A stretch of DNA of 64,000 nt. Origin: Alteromonas hispanica. GTDB taxonomy: Bacteria; Pseudomonadota; Gammaproteobacteria; Enterobacterales; Alteromonadaceae. Below, piece by piece: positions 56,337 through 64,000 of the stretch. Under the pieces are notes generated by a model, which had not been told where the DNA came from, did not search any database, and saw only the letters and a program-made list of their open reading frames with translations. Made by a program: the position numbers and the translations under genes. The stretch covers positions 372,001 to 436,000 of the forward strand of contig NZ_JAAAWP010000001.1 of NCBI RefSeq assembly GCF_010500915.1, written 5' to 3'. Numbering within the stretch: position 1 is the first letter of the stretch; the number at the start of each line of letters is the position of its first letter.

Positions 56337-57314
56337 TTACCACGAAACCGTGAGTTTGCCCTTTGTATCGTTGTTCTCCAATCGTGCATGGGGCTTATCA
56401 ATATCGTCGATTTTATAGTGAGTGTCTATGTTCACTCTTAACTCGCCAGTGGCAAAAGCCGGTAAGCATACTGTTGAAAAGTCACTAATTAGCTTAGCTT
56501 TGTAATCATCGCTGCGATTGCGAAGCGTGGTTCCCGTCAACGTAGCGCGCTTGCCCAATAGTAATGCCATGTCGAGCTTATCAGCATAACGCCCAGCCAG
56601 CATGGCTAAGTTTACAATTATGCCGTCATGTTTGAGCACGCTTAAGTCTTTATTGAGGTAATCCCCGCCAACCATATCCAGTACCATGTCAACGCCATCG
56701 GGCCATACTGCTTTAAGTTCATCGACAAAGCTTTGAGTTTTGTAGTTAACTAATTGTTCTGCCCCATTTTGTTCACACAGCGACAGCTTCTGTGATGATG
56801 AAGCTGTGACGGCTGCATGCACTCCCCAATATCGACACAATTGAGTAGCCGCAAGCCCCACCCCGCTTGCCCCACCGTGGATGAGTGCCCGCTGAGCGGG
56901 TTTCACATGAGCGATGGTTCGCAGGCACTGAAACGCAGTTAAAAATACTTCTGCTAAACCCGCGGCCTCAAAAAAAGGCATATTTTCAGGAATAGGCATT
57001 AAATGGGCCGGATTAACAATGGCCTCTGTTGCATAACCTCCACCAGCAACTAAACCAAAAACACGGTCGCCCTGCTTAAAGTTAGACACATCAGGTGCAA
57101 CCTCTGCAACTGTCCCTGCTACTTCAAGCCCTAAAATAGCACTTTCCCCGGGCGGTGGCGGATAGTGTCCCTGACGCTGTAACGTATCGGCTCGGTTGAT
57201 ACCAAACGCACTCACTTCAACTTTTACCATGCCATTTGGCAGCACGTATGACGCTCTCTCTTTAACATTCAGTTCAGTGGGTGAGCACCCTTTTTCGAAA
57301 TCTACGTAATACAT
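56337..57314 (-). CDS. zinc-independent NAD(P)H quinone oxidoreductase (PIG3 type)
   Basis: A 325-residue MDR-superfamily protein. The N-terminal GroES-like domain reads VKVEVSAFGINRADTLQRQG and ILGLEVAGTV; the Rossmann part has LIHGGASGVGLAATQLCRYW and VDMVLDMVGGDYLN. The NRADTLQRQGHYPPPPG segment is diagnostic of the PIG3/TP53I3 subgroup. No zinc-ligand cysteine or histidine set is present, so it is a one-electron or two-electron quinone reductase rather than an alcohol dehydrogenase. Substrate unknown. Confidence 0.88.
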   Translation of the reverse strand: MYYVDFEKGCSPTELNVKERASYVLPNGMVKVEVSAFGINRADTLQRQGHYPPPPGESAILGLEVAGTVAEVAPDVSNFKQGDRVFGLVAGGGYATEAIVNPAHLMPIPENMPFFEAAGLAEVFLTAFQCLRTIAHVKPAQRALIHGGASGVGLAATQLCRYWGVHAAVTASSSQKLSLCEQNGAEQLVNYKTQSFVDELKAVWPDGVDMVLDMVGGDYLNKDLSVLKHDGIIVNLAMLAGRYADKLDMALLLGKRATLTGTTLRNRSDDYKAKLISDFSTVCLPAFATGELRVNIDTHYKIDDIDKPHARLENNDTKGKLTVSW

Positions 57315-57613
57315 GTCATCTCCTATGTTGAGCGCAGTTGAATTAAGCGAGCTGTATATTCCTACCTAACGCCATCTTGCTTTACTATTTTTGTATCGAT
57401 TTTGATTACGCGGTTTGTCTACGCGTTTTGATTACGCGATAGGGCAACGTATAGTTCGCTTCAGCACCATATTGTGACAGAAAGTCCGCTCATTTTCGCT
57501 GAACCTGACGAGTTTGAGCTATGCATGACAAAGATACCGACACACAAAACAAGAATATTCGCTATAATCCGCGCTGTTACATTTTACCTACCTTATCAGA
57601 TACGAGAACTTAT

Positions 57614-58807
57614 ATGTCCGCACAAGTAATTTTACAGCCCAACAGAGATAAATCACTGCGCCGCCGTCACCCTTGGGTTTTTGAAAGTGCTGTAGATGAG
57701 GTAAAAGGTCGAGCAAAACTAGGTGATACCGTTGATGTTTTCGATTCGCAGGGCGACTGGCTGGGACGCGGTGCCTACTCCCCTGATTCAAAAATACGTA
57801 TTCGTATGTGGACGTTTAAGCAAGATGAAAGCATCGATAATGGTTTTTTCATGCGTAAGTTAGAAAAAGCGCTAGCACTGCGCAGACGTTTATTTGACCC
57901 ACAGCAGACCAATGCATTTAGATGGGTGGCGTCTGAAAGTGACGGTTTACCGGGTATTACTATCGACCTTTACGATAATGTCGCAGTTTTACAACTACTA
58001 AGTGCGGGCGGGGAAAAACATAGAAGCAAAATTGTTTGGGCTATTACCAAATTACTGCCCGATGTTCACATCTACGAGCGAAGTGATGTAGACGTTCGTA
58101 AAAAAGAAGGTTTAGAGCCTGTAGTAGGCGTTTTACACGGCACACCGCCAAACCAAGTTACGGTAAAAGAAAACGGACTTAATATTGTTGTCGATATTGA
58201 AAGCGGACATAAAACAGGGTTTTATCTCGACCAGAGAGATAGCCGTGCGGCAGCCGGACAATATGCCAAAGATGCAGATGTACTTAACTGCTTTAGCTAC
58301 ACGGGCACCTTTTCATGCTATGCATTAGCCGGTGGCGCAAAGTCGGTAACGAATGTTGATGTGTCACAACCAGCTTTGAACCTGGCAAAGCATCATGTTG
58401 AGATTAATGAACTCGATGGCAGTAAATCTCACTATATCAATAAAGATGTGTTCAAAGCTTTGCGTGAATATCACGCTGAAGGCACTCAGTTTGATATGGT
58501 GATTTTAGACCCACCAAAATTCGTGGATAACAAAGCAACGTTAAACCGAGCAGCAAGAGGCTATAAAGATATCAACATGTATGGCATTCATGCAGTGAAA
58601 TCTGGCGGCCTTTTGCTTACTTTTAGTTGCTCTGGGCTTATGCCTGCCGACCTTTTTCAAAAAATTGTCGCAGATGCAGCGCTAGACGCAGGTAGAACCA
58701 TTAAAATAATCGCACGGCTTAATCAGGCCTCAGATCATCCCATTATTGGAAGTTATCCAGAGGGCTATTATCTAAAAGGTTTGGTGTGTGAAGTAACCGA
58801 CGACTAG
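57614..58807 (+). CDS. rlmI: 23S rRNA m5C1962 methyltransferase RlmI
   Basis: From ATG 57614 (MSAQVILQPNRDKSL) the product has 397 residues, matching E. coli RlmI (396); the frame extends upstream to 57521 but homology starts here. It has an N-terminal PUA domain (about 1-80, including RRRHPWVFESAV), a middle EEHD-like domain and a SAM-dependent methyltransferase domain with VLNCFSYTGTFSCYAL (SAM-binding), VILDPPKF (catalytic motif IV) and TFSCSGLM (catalytic cysteine motif VI). Confidence 0.93.
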   Translation: MSAQVILQPNRDKSLRRRHPWVFESAVDEVKGRAKLGDTVDVFDSQGDWLGRGAYSPDSKIRIRMWTFKQDESIDNGFFMRKLEKALALRRRLFDPQQTNAFRWVASESDGLPGITIDLYDNVAVLQLLSAGGEKHRSKIVWAITKLLPDVHIYERSDVDVRKKEGLEPVVGVLHGTPPNQVTVKENGLNIVVDIESGHKTGFYLDQRDSRAAAGQYAKDADVLNCFSYTGTFSCYALAGGAKSVTNVDVSQPALNLAKHHVEINELDGSKSHYINKDVFKALREYHAEGTQFDMVILDPPKFVDNKATLNRAARGYKDINMYGIHAVKSGGLLLTFSCSGLMPADLFQKIVADAALDAGRTIKIIARLNQASDHPIIGSYPEGYYLKGLVCEVTDD

Positions 58808-58886
58808 GATTTGTGTACCTTCGCCGTAGATAAAAACTTAAACCGTTGCCCCAGTAGCGCACTGTTAATACGCCAGTAGCGCTTCG

Positions 58887-59099
58887 TTAAAACGCGGATA
58901 GCGTTGGCGCGATACTTTCTCGCGCCTTTTTGTCTTCCCACTTTTTCCACACTAACTCATGAAAATAAAAGGCTACCGTATTAATGGCAGGCTCTACCAA
59001 TGCGACTAACCCACCAACAACCATACTTCCGGTAAGCAGGTAGGCTACGGTAAACGCAACCGCAAAATGCATAATAGCGAATGTCATCGTTTTTTTCAT
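58887..59099 (-). CDS. DUF2061 family small membrane protein
   Basis: From ATG 59099 (MKKTMTFAIMHFAVAF), with AGAGG about 9 bases upstream, the product has 70 residues and two membrane helices (about 7-24 and 26-45). It matches DUF2061, with HELVWKKWEDKK in the cytoplasmic tail. Function is unknown. A longer frame to 59228 contains no homology and would bury a Fur-like box, so it is unlikely. The Fur box suggests iron control. Confidence 0.78.
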   Translation of the reverse strand: MKKTMTFAIMHFAVAFTVAYLLTGSMVVGGLVALVEPAINTVAFYFHELVWKKWEDKKARESIAPTLSAF

Positions 59100-59527
59100 A
59101 AAATAGCCTCTGTCATGTTGATTTTGAACTCGAATGCAATTAGCAGCTTTAACTTGTAAGCCAGCATTTGAAAACAAAAAGTCGTACGCTTTAAATATCG
59201 TAATGAGAATTATTATCAAAAGCAACACAAAATGAAAAACGAATTAATTTACCAAGGCAATCGATTTTTCCGAACTAAGAGGCGTGACGAAATATCAGTA
59301 ACGCAAAGAGGTTGTACAAAAGTGATGAGCTTAAGAGCAGGAGCGGAACAACCAAGCGACAGAGCGCTGGGAAACATTTAGATTAAAAAGGGAGCGATTT
59401 AAAAGAGGCGCTTAAGTACAAAAGGCCCCTCTCTCGAAAAGGAAATGATTGTTTTTAGAGATAGGCTACCTACCCGACGCTTCGTCAAGACAGCAGAGCA
59501 CTAAAACCAATTATTTCCTAAACCGAC
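59100..59527. other. intergenic region before the DUF2061 gene
   Basis: 428 bases between two leftward genes. The right part must contain the 3' end of the PilZ gene transcript. A Fur-like box lies at 59199-59217 (listed separately). A weak dyad (CCTCTCTCGAAAAGG near 59426) is present. No ORF with family features is seen. Confidence 0.45.
59199..59217 (-). promoter_or_regulatory. Fur-like box upstream of the DUF2061 gene
   Basis: CGTAATGAGAATTATTATC matches 15 of 19 bases of the Fur consensus GATAATGATAATCATTATC, including the AATGA and ATTATC parts on both sides. It lies about 100 bases before the DUF2061 ATG (59099). It could repress this gene under iron-replete conditions. Confidence 0.55.
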
Positions 59528-59830
59528 TTACTTCATTTGGGTGATTTCCACCCCAATAATGCAACTCGATTCCGACTCAGGTTCACAACGCACTACATTA
59601 GCAAGCGCGGCGAGTGAAGGTATTTGTGAGCTAGACGACTCTATCGCCACGCTAATCTGCGTTCCAACTTCTATAGCGGGTTCATCGACCTCTAACGACA
59701 TACCGGTAGCGCTAATATCCCTACACATTGCCTGCATCGTACGGCTCGATTCATCATCGGTAACCTGTAACTGACACGGCGAGTTAACCATCATCCTGAA
59801 AAAATTACGCTTATCGTCGTACCCTAGCAT
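59528..59830 (-). CDS. PilZ-domain c-di-GMP-binding protein
   Basis: A 100-residue single-domain protein. The RxxxR motif appears as KRNFFRM and the (D/N)xSxxG motif as CRDISATGMSLE, the two c-di-GMP-binding signatures of PilZ. The C-terminal NVVRCEPE ... IIGVEITQM completes the barrel. It probably acts as a small c-di-GMP receptor for motility or surface traits; target unknown. It lies between hrpA and the DUF2061 gene on the same strand. Confidence 0.85.
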   Translation of the reverse strand: MLGYDDKRNFFRMMVNSPCQLQVTDDESSRTMQAMCRDISATGMSLEVDEPAIEVGTQISVAIESSSSQIPSLAALANVVRCEPESESSCIIGVEITQMK

Positions 59831-59960
59831 GTCTACTTCCTCTGATTTTTAGCTCACGCTTACTACCCTAATCTTGTTATAGATTGAGGATTTTGACTTG
59901 TCAAACCGCGTGACTAGATTCCACACAATTATGTGTTCAAATTTGCTCTGATAGCAAGGT

Positions 59961-62900
59961 TTAAAAATCGCTTAAAAACAGGCTTATACGTTTTGCAGAT
60001 ATGGGATAAGCCGTGCCAAGTTGCTGTGCGAACAGCGATACCCTTAACTCTTCAATCATCCATCTCGCTTCGTCGAGCGCCGCTGGCACCTTACCTTTCG
60101 GAAATTTACTTCGCGCTTTTTCCCACTCGTTAACACATTTCTCTATAGTAAGCTGATGCTGTCTATCTTTATGTGGATCGATAGGGAGCTTCTCTAACCT
60201 GCGAGAAAGACCCTTTATGTAACGATTCCAGTCATCAAGTCTTGCCTCACCAATATAAGAAGCAAACCCTGGAAACACCAGCGATGATAAATGGCCTTTA
60301 CAATCGCCCAGGGCATTTACCATGTTAAGAGGAACATTCCCTTTCATCAGCTTTTGACACTGGTGCGCTAACGTAAGCCCCTGCTCAACTTGCTTAGCAA
60401 TATTCAGCACCTTATCGTTGATATCTGCGCGGACTTTGTCTAAACAGGCCTCAAAATCGGCTTTAGTTCGAATATCGGTATCGTACTCTTTGCAATAATC
60501 TGATACCAGGGCGTCAATCCCCGCAAATATACAGTCGTCGATAAGCGCTTTTACCTGACCAAAAGGATTAAAATACAAACCGAGCTTAGCTTTATTGGGA
60601 AGCTTATTTTGCAAGTAATTAAGCGGCGACGGCATCGCATTTTTAATCAGAACGTTTACGCCCTGACGATGCTCAGTTTCGGCCTTATCTGCCTCATCAA
60701 CTAGCGCGATATCAACCCTGTCGCCTCGCTTCACCAATGCCGGAAACGCTTGCACCTCAAATCCACCCACTTTTTGTACAAAGGTGGCTGGTATATCCTC
60801 AAAATCCCATTGCTCAATGTCACTGCGCTCTAAATCGGGAGTGGCGGCTTTTTCAAATGTCTTTTGAACCTGGCCTGCACACTGCTGCTTTAACTGATGT
60901 AAGTCGTCACCTGTGGCAATGTTATCTCCGTTATCATTAACGACTGCAAAGTGCATTTTAAGGTGTTTGTCTAACTGCTCAAAATTCCACTCTTCAGGCT
61001 CAATCACTACGCCTGTCATTTTTCGCAACTTATCCGCAACCGCATCCACCATGGCAACAGGGCGATTATTCTTATCGGTTTCGCTTATATCCGAGAGACA
61101 AGCATCAGCAAAATTCGGCGCTGGCACAAAGTTTCGGCGCAAACGTTTAGGTAATGTTTTAATCATGCCCACAATTAGCTCGTGTCTTAACCCGGGTACA
61201 AGCCAGTCGAAACCAACATCATCAACCTGATTCAGAACAGGTAGAGGTATCACCACCGTTACGCCATCATCTTTCGCATTTGGCTCAAAGTTATAGCGAA
61301 GAGGAAGAGTGATGTTTCCCTGTCGCCATACATCAGGAAATGCATTCGCTACCGATTGACCGGGTTGCTGCCTATACACATCTTCTTCAGTAAAGGTGAG
61401 ACCTTCATTGCTACCATGCTGCCTGAACCATTTTTTAAAGGCGGCTTCGTTATTGGCTTCTATGGGTACTTTCTGAGCGTAAAAATGGGCAAGCTCTTCA
61501 TCGTCTACAACTAAGTCTCGGCGTCGCGTTTTTTGTTCAAACTCATCTGCCTGCTCTAATAGCGCTTGGTTTTCTTGTAAAAAGCCAAAGTTGATTTTTG
61601 TGTTTCCGGCAACCAACGCCTCTCGTATGAATAACTCGTGACAAATAGCAGGATCTATCTGGCTGTAAACTTTGGCTCGCTTCATAACAATGGGCAAGCC
61701 AAAAAGTGTGACCTTTTCAAAAGCGATTACCGCCCCTCGCTTTTTCGACCAGTGAGGCTCTGAGTAACTGTGCTGGGTAACGTGTGTTGCTAATGGCTCA
61801 ACCCAAGCCGGGTCAATTTTAGCCACCATACGTGCAAACAGCTTTGATGTTTCGACTAACTCTGCCGCCATAATCCATTTTGGCTGAGCTTTTGATAACC
61901 CCGAACCGGGAAATATCATAAAGCGTGTATTTCTAGAGCCTAAGTACTCTCGGTCTTTATCTTTAAAACCAAGGTGAGACAGAAGCCCACTAGCAATGGC
62001 CTGGTGAATCGCCTGGTAATCTGCTTCTTGATTTGAGATCCCCAAACCTATCTCGGCTATCGACTTTTTAAGCTGGCTGACAATGTCCTGCCATTCCCGC
62101 ATACGCAAATAGTTAATAAAACGCGTTTTGCACCATTTTCTAAGTTGGTTTTGACTAAGATTGTTTTGCTGCTCTCTAAACCCAAGCCATAAATTCAGTA
62201 AGCTAATAAAATCCGAGTCTTTATCTTGATATTCACTGTGACTTTCGTCTGCCTGCTGGCGCTTCTCCTGCGGGCGCTCTCGCGGATCCTGAATAGAGAG
62301 CCCAGCTGCAATCACCATAACCTCGCTTAGCGCATTGGTAGCATCAGCTTCTATCACCATTCGAGCATAGCGTGGATCTATAGGAAGCCTGGCGATATTT
62401 CTGCCCATCTTTGTTAACTGCATTTTGCCATTGCGCTTGGCAATAGCCTGAATTTCTTCAAGCAGTCTAAAACCATCATTAATGTTGCGATTATCCGGCG
62501 GCTGCACAAACGGAAAGGCAGCGATATCGCCTAGTCCTAGCGCTAGCATTTGCAGAATTACTGAGGCTAAATTTGTCCTGAGTATTTCTGGGTCGGTGAA
62601 CTCTGGGCGACCTAGATAATCATCTTCGCTGTACAAACGAATACAAATACCGTCAGACACACGGCCGCATCGACCGGCCCGCTGGTTTGCAGAAGCCTGT
62701 GAAATAGGCTCTATTGGCAGGCGTTGAACTTTACTACGCGCGCTGTAGCGAGATATCCGGGCAAAACCGGGGTCGATTACATATTTAATACCTGGCACGG
62801 TAAGAGAGGTTTCAGCCACGTTGGTAGCCAGCACGATACGTCTTCCACTATGAGACTGGAAGATACGATTTTGCTCAGATGCTGACAGGCGTGCGTACAG

Positions 62901-63866
62901 CGGCACTACCTCTGTATTGCGATAGTGCTGCTTACTTAGCGCATCTTGGGTGTCGCGAATTTCCCGCTCTCCGCTCAAAAATATCAAGATATCACCCGGC
63001 GCCTCCCCCATAAGCTCGTCTACCGCTTGAACGATAGCGTCTGACTGGTCCATATCATCGTCGTTATCTTCGGCCGCTCGGTAACGTACTTCTACAGGAT
63101 AGGTTCGCCCACTGACTTCTATGATAGGCGCGTTATTAAAGTGCTTAGAAAAGCGCTCAGGGTCGATAGTGGCAGACGTTATTATGAGTTTAAGATCAGG
63201 GCGCTTATCTAGAAGCTGACGTAAATAGCCAAGTAAAAAGTCGATATTTAAGCTGCGTTCATGGGCTTCATCAATAATTATCGTGTCGTACTGATTTAAA
63301 AACCGATCTTGTTGCATTTCCGCCAGTAACATACCGTCGGTCATTAATTTAACGTAGCTACGTTCGCTCACCTGATCGCTAAACCGAATTTTAAAACCGA
63401 CTTTTTCACCTAGCGGCGTGTTGAGCTCTTCGGCTATACGAGTGGCTACGCTGCGTGCAGCAAGTCTTCGTGGCTGTGTATGAGCAATCATACCGTCTAC
63501 ACCACGGCCTAACTCTAAACAAATTTTAGGCAGCTGTGTGGTCTTTCCTGAGCCCGTTTCACCAGCAACAATGACAACCTGATTATTGGCAATGGCTTCC
63601 TTTATGTCTTCTTTTTTATCGGAAACAGGAAGTGGCGGATATTCAACATCCGGAAGGTTTGCTTTGCGCTGCGCTTTTTTCTCTGCGGAATATGTTATGT
63701 CGCGCTTTAATTTTTCAAACTGCTGAAGCAGCTTTTCATCATTTCGACCGTCCCCTTTAGCCGATTTCGCAAGCTGGGTGATTCGTCGTTTCAAGCGAAA
63801 CTTATCTGCTGTAAGGCAAGCATCAAGTTCCTGATAAAGCGGTTTTATTGCTATGGGTGAAGACAA
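59961..63866 (-). CDS. hrpA: ATP-dependent RNA helicase HrpA
   Basis: A 1301-residue DEAH-box helicase, as in E. coli HrpA (1300). The helicase core has GETGSGKTTQLPK (motif I), TQPRRLAARSVA (Ia), IIDEAHERSL (II), ITSATIDPERF (III), FLSGEREIRD (IV) and QRAGRCGRVSDG (VI). The helicase-associated domain and OB fold follow, then a C-terminal DUF3418 region of about 580 residues. The start is TTG 63866, preceded by AGGATG with about 7 bases; no in-frame ATG fits. It resolves stalled ribosomes and RNA structures. It is transcribed leftward. Confidence 0.93.
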   Translation of the reverse strand: MSSPIAIKPLYQELDACLTADKFRLKRRITQLAKSAKGDGRNDEKLLQQFEKLKRDITYSAEKKAQRKANLPDVEYPPLPVSDKKEDIKEAIANNQVVIVAGETGSGKTTQLPKICLELGRGVDGMIAHTQPRRLAARSVATRIAEELNTPLGEKVGFKIRFSDQVSERSYVKLMTDGMLLAEMQQDRFLNQYDTIIIDEAHERSLNIDFLLGYLRQLLDKRPDLKLIITSATIDPERFSKHFNNAPIIEVSGRTYPVEVRYRAAEDNDDDMDQSDAIVQAVDELMGEAPGDILIFLSGEREIRDTQDALSKQHYRNTEVVPLYARLSASEQNRIFQSHSGRRIVLATNVAETSLTVPGIKYVIDPGFARISRYSARSKVQRLPIEPISQASANQRAGRCGRVSDGICIRLYSEDDYLGRPEFTDPEILRTNLASVILQMLALGLGDIAAFPFVQPPDNRNINDGFRLLEEIQAIAKRNGKMQLTKMGRNIARLPIDPRYARMVIEADATNALSEVMVIAAGLSIQDPRERPQEKRQQADESHSEYQDKDSDFISLLNLWLGFREQQNNLSQNQLRKWCKTRFINYLRMREWQDIVSQLKKSIAEIGLGISNQEADYQAIHQAIASGLLSHLGFKDKDREYLGSRNTRFMIFPGSGLSKAQPKWIMAAELVETSKLFARMVAKIDPAWVEPLATHVTQHSYSEPHWSKKRGAVIAFEKVTLFGLPIVMKRAKVYSQIDPAICHELFIREALVAGNTKINFGFLQENQALLEQADEFEQKTRRRDLVVDDEELAHFYAQKVPIEANNEAAFKKWFRQHGSNEGLTFTEEDVYRQQPGQSVANAFPDVWRQGNITLPLRYNFEPNAKDDGVTVVIPLPVLNQVDDVGFDWLVPGLRHELIVGMIKTLPKRLRRNFVPAPNFADACLSDISETDKNNRPVAMVDAVADKLRKMTGVVIEPEEWNFEQLDKHLKMHFAVVNDNGDNIATGDDLHQLKQQCAGQVQKTFEKAATPDLERSDIEQWDFEDIPATFVQKVGGFEVQAFPALVKRGDRVDIALVDEADKAETEHRQGVNVLIKNAMPSPLNYLQNKLPNKAKLGLYFNPFGQVKALIDDCIFAGIDALVSDYCKEYDTDIRTKADFEACLDKVRADINDKVLNIAKQVEQGLTLAHQCQKLMKGNVPLNMVNALGDCKGHLSSLVFPGFASYIGEARLDDWNRYIKGLSRRLEKLPIDPHKDRQHQLTIEKCVNEWEKARSKFPKGKVPAALDEARWMIEELRVSLFAQQLGTAYPISAKRISLFLSDF

Positions 63867-63942
63867 GGTAACATCCTACAGATAATAACGTTTGAGCTTT
63901 CAAATAAAAATGGGGCGTCGATCCTAGAAGATAGCCACCGAA

Positions 63943-64000
63943 AAAGCCAGCGTATGTTAATGCCAAAGTCAGCGTATATAAGAGACAAAGTCAGCGACAT
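63943..64000. repeat. 22-bp-period direct repeats at the window edge
   Basis: AAAGCCAGCGTAT (63943-63955), AAAGTCAGCGTAT (63965-63977) and AAAGTCAGCGACAT (63987-64000) start exactly 22 bases apart. The first two 22-mers agree at 16 of 22 positions. The array may continue outside the window. It could be regulator half sites two helical turns apart or a tandem repeat upstream of hrpA. Confidence 0.45.

Overview
The window looks like chromosomal DNA of a marine gammaproteobacterium of the order Alteromonadales, most likely Alteromonas. The reasons are the gene families present (AlaA-YfbR, MsrPQ, DUF3718, TIGR03503, isolated astB, DUF2058 next to topA), gammaproteobacterial gene orders (plsX-fabHDG-acpP-fabF-pabC-mltG-tmk-holB-tatD; divergent dnaQ/rnhA; divergent rluC/rne) and moderate, slightly AT-rich base use. 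It is mostly core genome. I see no insertion sequence, prophage, integron or CRISPR array.

Layout. 1-5137: a truncated minus-strand gene start, two small DUF proteins, then alaA-yfbR-dgt (aminotransferase and two HD-domain deoxynucleotide hydrolases). 5765-7853: methionine sulfoxide repair pair msrP-msrQ, overlapping a convergent YqaA-type membrane protein. 8035-9659: a LexA-controlled SulA-like gene, a YchJ-type SEC-C protein, a structured intergenic element that may be a small RNA, and a DUF4870 protein. 9999-12959: a large propeller/Y_Y_Y/GGDEF sensor gene cut by one in-frame TAA. 13062-14369: an NAD(P)-binding protein and an FMN-binding protein ending on a shared terminator.

14379-25226 is a long leftward cluster for fatty-acid, phospholipid and folate synthesis plus DNA replication: yceD-rpmF-plsX-fabH-fabD-fabG, acpP, fabF, pabC-mltG-tmk-holB-tatD. 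Internal hairpins after fabH, acpP and fabF probably set the relative output. 25497-35933 holds maf/yceF, a HAD phosphatase, rluC, rne with a large scaffold domain, a small-molecule kinase and a two-component pair. 36270-38865 is an AldB/ExaC-type aldehyde dehydrogenase divergent from an AraC regulator with a 21-bp-spaced direct repeat between them. 38954-44443 has elaA, DUF2058, topA and astB.

44572-52315 carries an Ig-like-repeat lipoprotein, a dicarboxylate/amino-acid symporter, lolD-lolE without lolC, and a CSS-motif EAL phosphodiesterase. 52730-53245 is an array of four identical tRNA-Asp(GUC) genes behind a near-consensus promoter. 53373-63866 has a TIGR03503 protein, dnaQ/rnhA, a quinone oxidoreductase, rlmI, a DUF2061 protein behind a Fur-like box, a PilZ protein and hrpA. 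The last 58 bases hold a 22-bp-period repeat that runs off the window.

No clearly new multi-gene system was found. The best leads are regulatory or structural: the nonsense-split cyclase gene, the candidate small RNA at 9173-9295, the FadR-like site before acpP, the Fur-like box before the DUF2061 gene, the direct repeat before the AraC gene, and the missing lolC.
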